6,499 nt of DNA, from NCBI GenBank assembly GCA_019309945.1, contig JAFDFH010000232.1:1-6499 (forward strand). The letters run 5' to 3'. Positions 5,214 through 6,499 of this stretch are shown here, in pieces (the first letter of the stretch is position 1; each line of letters opens with the position of its first letter). Origin of the DNA: Deltaproteobacteria bacterium. GTDB taxonomy: Bacteria; Desulfobacterota; Desulfobacteria; Desulfobacterales; JAFDFH01. A model generated the notes under the pieces. It was not told the origin of the DNA, searched no databases, and saw only the letters and a list, made by a program, of their open reading frames with translations. The position numbers were made by a program, and so were the translations under genes.

Positions 5214-6302
5214 ATGAACGCAAATAGAATTCACAATTTCAATGCAGGGCCGGCCGCACTTCCCCTTGCCGTGCTCGAGGAAATCAGGGACTCTTTTTTA
5301 AATTTCGCAGGTTCCGGCATGTCAATCACCGAAATAAGCCACAGGTCCAAATGGTTTGACGGGGCCATAAATGATGCCGTCGATCGAACCAAGCGGCTTT
5401 TAAAACTGAGTGATAAATTTCATGTCCTCTTCCTTCAGGGCGGTGCCAGTACACAATTTTGCATGATTCCAATGAATTTCCTGCACGGTGACCACTCGGC
5501 TGACTATGTCAATACCGGCACATGGTCCACAAAGGCTTTAAAAGAGGCCCAATTACTGGGCAAACAGGTTAAGATTGTCGCATCTTCCGAAGACAAAGAT
5601 TTTTCTTATATCCCCAAGGACATAAAATTCAGTAACGATGCAACATATATCCACATTACATCGAACAATACCATCAAAGGAACACAGTGGGCGTCCTTTC
5701 CGGACACACAAGGTGTGCCGCTTATTGCAGACATGTCATCGGACATCATGAGTCAACCTTTGAATGTTGAAAAATTCGGTCTTATTTATGCCGGGGCTCA
5801 AAAAAATATCGGTCCCGCGGGGGTGTGCATGGTCATCATCCGGGATGACATGTTAAAATTGGCGCCTGACACGGTGCCATCGATGCTGAAATATACAACC
5901 TTTGTTTCCAAGAACTCGATGTATAACACCCCGCCGTGTTTTGCCATATACACACTGCAGCTGGTCATGAAATGGCTGGAAGATACGATCGGCGGACTTG
6001 AAAACATGGAAAAAATAAACCGGGAAAAGGCTCAACTTCTGTATGGAGTCATCGATTCCAGTGATTTTTACAGGGGTACCGCAGAGCTTGAAAGCCGTTC
6101 AATGATGAATGTAACTTTTCGGCTTCCAAACGAAGAACTTGAAGAAGCATTTATTCAAGAAGCACTCGACAATGACCTTGGCGGTCTTAAAGGGCATCGC
6201 TCTGTAGGGGGATGCCGGGCATCTATCTACAACGCCACGACCTTGGAAGCTGTTGGGGCCCTTACCGATTTTATGAAGGAATTTGAACGGAAAAAAGGAT
6301 AA
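5214..6302 (+). CDS. serC: Phosphoserine aminotransferase
   Basis: PLP enzyme of the cytoplasm that converts 3-phosphohydroxypyruvate and glutamate to phosphoserine and 2-oxoglutarate in serine synthesis; homologues can also serve pyridoxine synthesis. The 362 residues equal the usual family length. NFNAGPAALP at 8-17 and the ISHRS block at 41-45 are family N-terminal marks. GGAST (76-80) and the Trp at 104 contact the cofactor, Asp173 is in IADMSSD, and the PLP lysine is Lys197 in AGAQKNIGPAGV. GHRSVGGCRASIYNA (327-341) is the usual C-terminal phosphate-binding signature. The segment TSNNTIKGTQW has Asn where many members have the Glu of an NET motif; I take this as a known type of variation. 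The start is backed by GGGAGGAAAG (5201-5210), 3 bp from the ATG counting from the end of the purine tract. No serA or serB is adjacent. hisD is divergent upstream and the next gene converges with a 10-bp gap. Confidence 0.97.
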   Translation: MNANRIHNFNAGPAALPLAVLEEIRDSFLNFAGSGMSITEISHRSKWFDGAINDAVDRTKRLLKLSDKFHVLFLQGGASTQFCMIPMNFLHGDHSADYVNTGTWSTKALKEAQLLGKQVKIVASSEDKDFSYIPKDIKFSNDATYIHITSNNTIKGTQWASFPDTQGVPLIADMSSDIMSQPLNVEKFGLIYAGAQKNIGPAGVCMVIIRDDMLKLAPDTVPSMLKYTTFVSKNSMYNTPPCFAIYTLQLVMKWLEDTIGGLENMEKINREKAQLLYGVIDSSDFYRGTAELESRSMMNVTFRLPNEELEEAFIQEALDNDLGGLKGHRSVGGCRASIYNATTLEAVGALTDFMKEFERKKG

Positions 6303-6312
6303 CAAGTTAAAT

Positions 6313-6499
6313 TCACTCCGTTTCCTTCGTTAATGCCTCCATAATCTTACCATTCATGATGGAAAATATTATAATATACACAGATAGAATGATCGTGAAT
6401 TTAAGACCGAAATAATATATCATTGCCGGGATAAAAGGAATTTTAACATTCCTGTTATATAAGAAGACGGCCAACAAAGAATTCGTCATGCCCCTTTTC
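6313..6499 (-). CDS. C-terminal end of an unidentified membrane protein (partial)
   Basis: The minus strand is open from the right window edge to TGA at 6315-6313, giving 61 residues that include MTNSLLAVFLYNRNVKIPFI and then a hydrophobic helix FTIILSVYIIIFSI. It ends in a short polar tail (NGKIMEALTKETE). The composition, with a second probable membrane helix ending at the C-terminus, indicates an integral membrane protein. It may be a permease-like protein, but the fragment is too short to name a family. It converges on serC with only 10 bp between the stop codons, and no terminator hairpin was seen in that gap. Confidence 0.65.
   Translation of the reverse strand, partial: KRGMTNSLLAVFLYNRNVKIPFIPAMIYYFGLKFTIILSVYIIIFSIMNGKIMEALTKETE

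Overview
The window looks like an intergenic-rich chromosomal segment of a Gram-negative anaerobe of the Desulfobacterota type (Desulfobacterales-like). That placement is inferred from gene content, protein style, moderate GC and long palindromic repeats between genes; nothing in the window fixes the taxon. No rRNA, tRNA, CRISPR array or transposase gene was seen.

Layout. At 1-99 a fragment of an unidentified minus-strand ORF runs off the left edge. At 231-381 there is a half repeat followed by a long imperfect palindrome (element A). A minus-strand leucine dehydrogenase-type gene (415-1464) has a very strong ribosome binding site. A second palindrome (element B, 1733-1882) forms most of the leader of a small plus-strand zinc-ribbon gene of the FmdB type (1908-2072). 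That gene is followed by a membrane protein in which a YihY/BrkB-type integral membrane domain is fused to a C-terminal cyclic-nucleotide-binding domain (2145-3446). hisD (minus, 3508-4803) converges on it. A third palindrome (element C, 4826-4970) lies just upstream of the hisD ribosome binding site, in the divergent interval shared with serC (plus, 5214-6302), which has a good sigma-70-type promoter. The right edge holds the C-terminal end of a minus-strand membrane protein (6313-6499) converging on serC.

Function. Three genes concern amino acids: leucine dehydrogenase (branched-chain amino acid deamination or synthesis), hisD (last steps of histidine synthesis) and serC (serine synthesis). 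Each stands alone rather than in a pathway operon. The zinc-ribbon and YihY-CNBD genes may be co-transcribed.

The most interesting signal is non-coding. Three palindromes of about 125-150 bp have different terminal arms but a recognisably common internal plan. Two of them (B and C) share the tip TAGTGCCC and a highly similar inner block, and both sit in the same orientation 22-25 bp upstream of a start codon. This looks like a family of small non-autonomous mobile or structured elements whose arms diversify while the core persists. The second notable item is the YihY-CNBD fusion, a possible cyclic-nucleotide-gated membrane protein.
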